From CAZFQG01 sp964520785 (GTDB lineage Bacteria; Planctomycetota; Planctomycetia; Pirellulales; Thermoguttaceae): DNA of 23,578 nucleotides. This document shows positions 22,776-23,578 of the stretch, piece after piece. A program made the position numbers and the translations under genes. The notes below the pieces were generated by a model that saw nothing but the letters and a program-made list of their open reading frames with translations, did not search any database and was not told where the DNA came from. Position 1 is the stretch's first letter. Every line of letters starts with the position of its first letter. The DNA is taken from positions 1-23,578 of the forward strand of contig CAZFQG010000094.1 in the NCBI GenBank assembly GCA_964520785.1, read 5' to 3'.

Positions 22776-23578
22776 ATGGATCAGCCCAAACCGAAGAAGG
22801 AAAGACAACCACGCGTTCCGATGCCGGAGCAGCCGCCGAGCGAGCGGGCAAAGAACTTCGACGAGGTTCCGCTGGGGTACACGCCGGAAATGGCCATGAC
22901 GGAGGCGAAGCGGTGCCTCCAGTGCAAACGGCCGGCCTGCGTGGCGGGTTGTCCGGTCGGGGTCGATATTCCCGGCTTCTTGAAGCTGCTCGCCGACGGC
23001 GAGTTCGCGGCGGCGGCGCGGAAGATCAAGGAGACGAACGCCCTGCCGGCGATTTGCGGCCGCGTGTGTCCCCAAGAGACGCAGTGCGAAGCGCGGTGCG
23101 TGTTGGCGAAGAAGTTCGAGCCGGTCGCGGTCGGCAGATGCGAACGATTCGTCGCGGACTACGAACGCGAGAGCAATCTCGTCGAAATCCCCGAGACGGC
23201 TCCTGCCAATGGAAAAAAGGTTGCGATCGTCGGCGCCGGCCCCTCCGGATTGACCGTCGCCGGCGATCTCACGCTGCTCGGCTACGACGTCACCGTCTTC
23301 GAAGCGTTCCATAGGCCGGGCGGCGTGTTGATGTACGGAATTCCGGAATTCCGTCTTCCCAAGGCGATCGTCGAGTCGGAGGTGGAGTATCTCGAGCGGC
23401 TCGGCGTCAAAATCAAACTCAACGAAGTCGTCGGCCAAACGGTCGATGTCGACGAACTGCTGAGCGAAGAGGGCTACGACGCCGTGTTCATCGGCGTGGG
23501 CGCCGGCCTGCCGATGTTTCTCGGGCTCGACGGAGAAGACCTCGGCGGGATCTATTCGGCCAACGAATATCTCACGCG
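22776..23578 (+). CDS. nfnB: NfnB, GltD-like large subunit (3' end outside window)
   Basis: 267 complete codons are visible and the frame is still open at the window edge. Start ATG at 22776 follows GGAAGG by about 10 bases. N-terminal [4Fe-4S] ligands are Cys47, 50, 55, 59 (RCLQCKRPACVAGCPVGVDI) and Cys94, 98, 104, 108 (ICGRVCPQETQCEARC). Glu101 in CPQE matches the Glu ligand known for the NfnB cluster next to the bifurcating flavin. The FAD site is IVGAGPSGLT (151-160), followed by GVLMYGIPEFRLPK. The NAD(P) half lies outside. With NfnA it should form the soluble transhydrogenase that connects NADH, NADPH and ferredoxin. It is a paralogue of the module fused to HydB, but its cluster motif differs. 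Confidence 0.94.
   Translation, partial: MDQPKPKKERQPRVPMPEQPPSERAKNFDEVPLGYTPEMAMTEAKRCLQCKRPACVAGCPVGVDIPGFLKLLADGEFAAAARKIKETNALPAICGRVCPQETQCEARCVLAKKFEPVAVGRCERFVADYERESNLVEIPETAPANGKKVAIVGAGPSGLTVAGDLTLLGYDVTVFEAFHRPGGVLMYGIPEFRLPKAIVESEVEYLERLGVKIKLNEVVGQTVDVDELLSEEGYDAVFIGVGAGLPMFLGLDGEDLGGIYSANEYLT

Noticed and set aside
1..23578. CRISPR arrays, tRNA or rRNA genes, insertion sequences with transposase
   Set aside because: I saw no regularly spaced repeats, no tRNA-like cloverleaf with the conserved arms, no rRNA stretches and no intact transposase on either strand.

Overview
The window looks like a chromosomal piece of a planctomycete (Planctomycetota) with an anaerobic or fermentative metabolism. 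The taxonomic clues are a DUF1559 prepilin-like protein with the H-x9-DG signature, a decayed dockerin-like/EPS-tailed (PEP-CTERM-like) surface protein, and a His-rich lipoprotein in a metal-efflux operon. The metabolic clue is a trimeric [FeFe]-hydrogenase operon next to nfnAB. The DNA is GC-rich, so long antisense open frames are common; I treat them as shadows.

Layout. (1) 1-2457, plus strand: the tail of an unknown gene, a short lipoprotein with a Pro/Ser-rich linker, and a DUF1559 protein. (2) 9633-2604, minus strand: a five-gene heavy-metal efflux operon in the order outer-membrane TolC-like factor, Cys/His-rich small secreted protein, periplasmic adaptor, HME-RND permease, His-rich lipoprotein. 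(3) 14069-10143, minus strand: one very large secreted GH42-like beta-galactosidase-type protein with a good sigma70-type promoter and an odd C-terminal tail. (4) 14142-15431: a gene graveyard holding a complex palindromic element, a probable PIN-toxin remnant and a frameshifted surface-protein remnant, closed by a clear terminator for the hydrogenase operon. (5) 20945-15492, minus strand: hydC-hydB-hydA, tightly overlapping. (6) 20946-21834: a structured, AT-richer divergent control region of 889 bp. (7) 21835 to the end, plus strand: nfnA and the start of nfnB.

The most interesting part is the redox block. The NuoF-like subunit HydB (1049 aa) lacks the usual C-terminal ferredoxin domain and is instead fused to a complete GltD/NfnB-like FAD/NAD(P) oxidoreductase. 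With HydA (H-cluster) and HydC (NuoE-like) it would form one complex carrying an H2 site, an NADH/FMN site and a second flavin/NAD(P) site. A separate, canonical NfnAB transhydrogenase is divergently encoded. I infer that the locus balances H2, NADH, NADPH and ferredoxin, possibly in one megacomplex; no maturation genes (hydEFG) are in the window.
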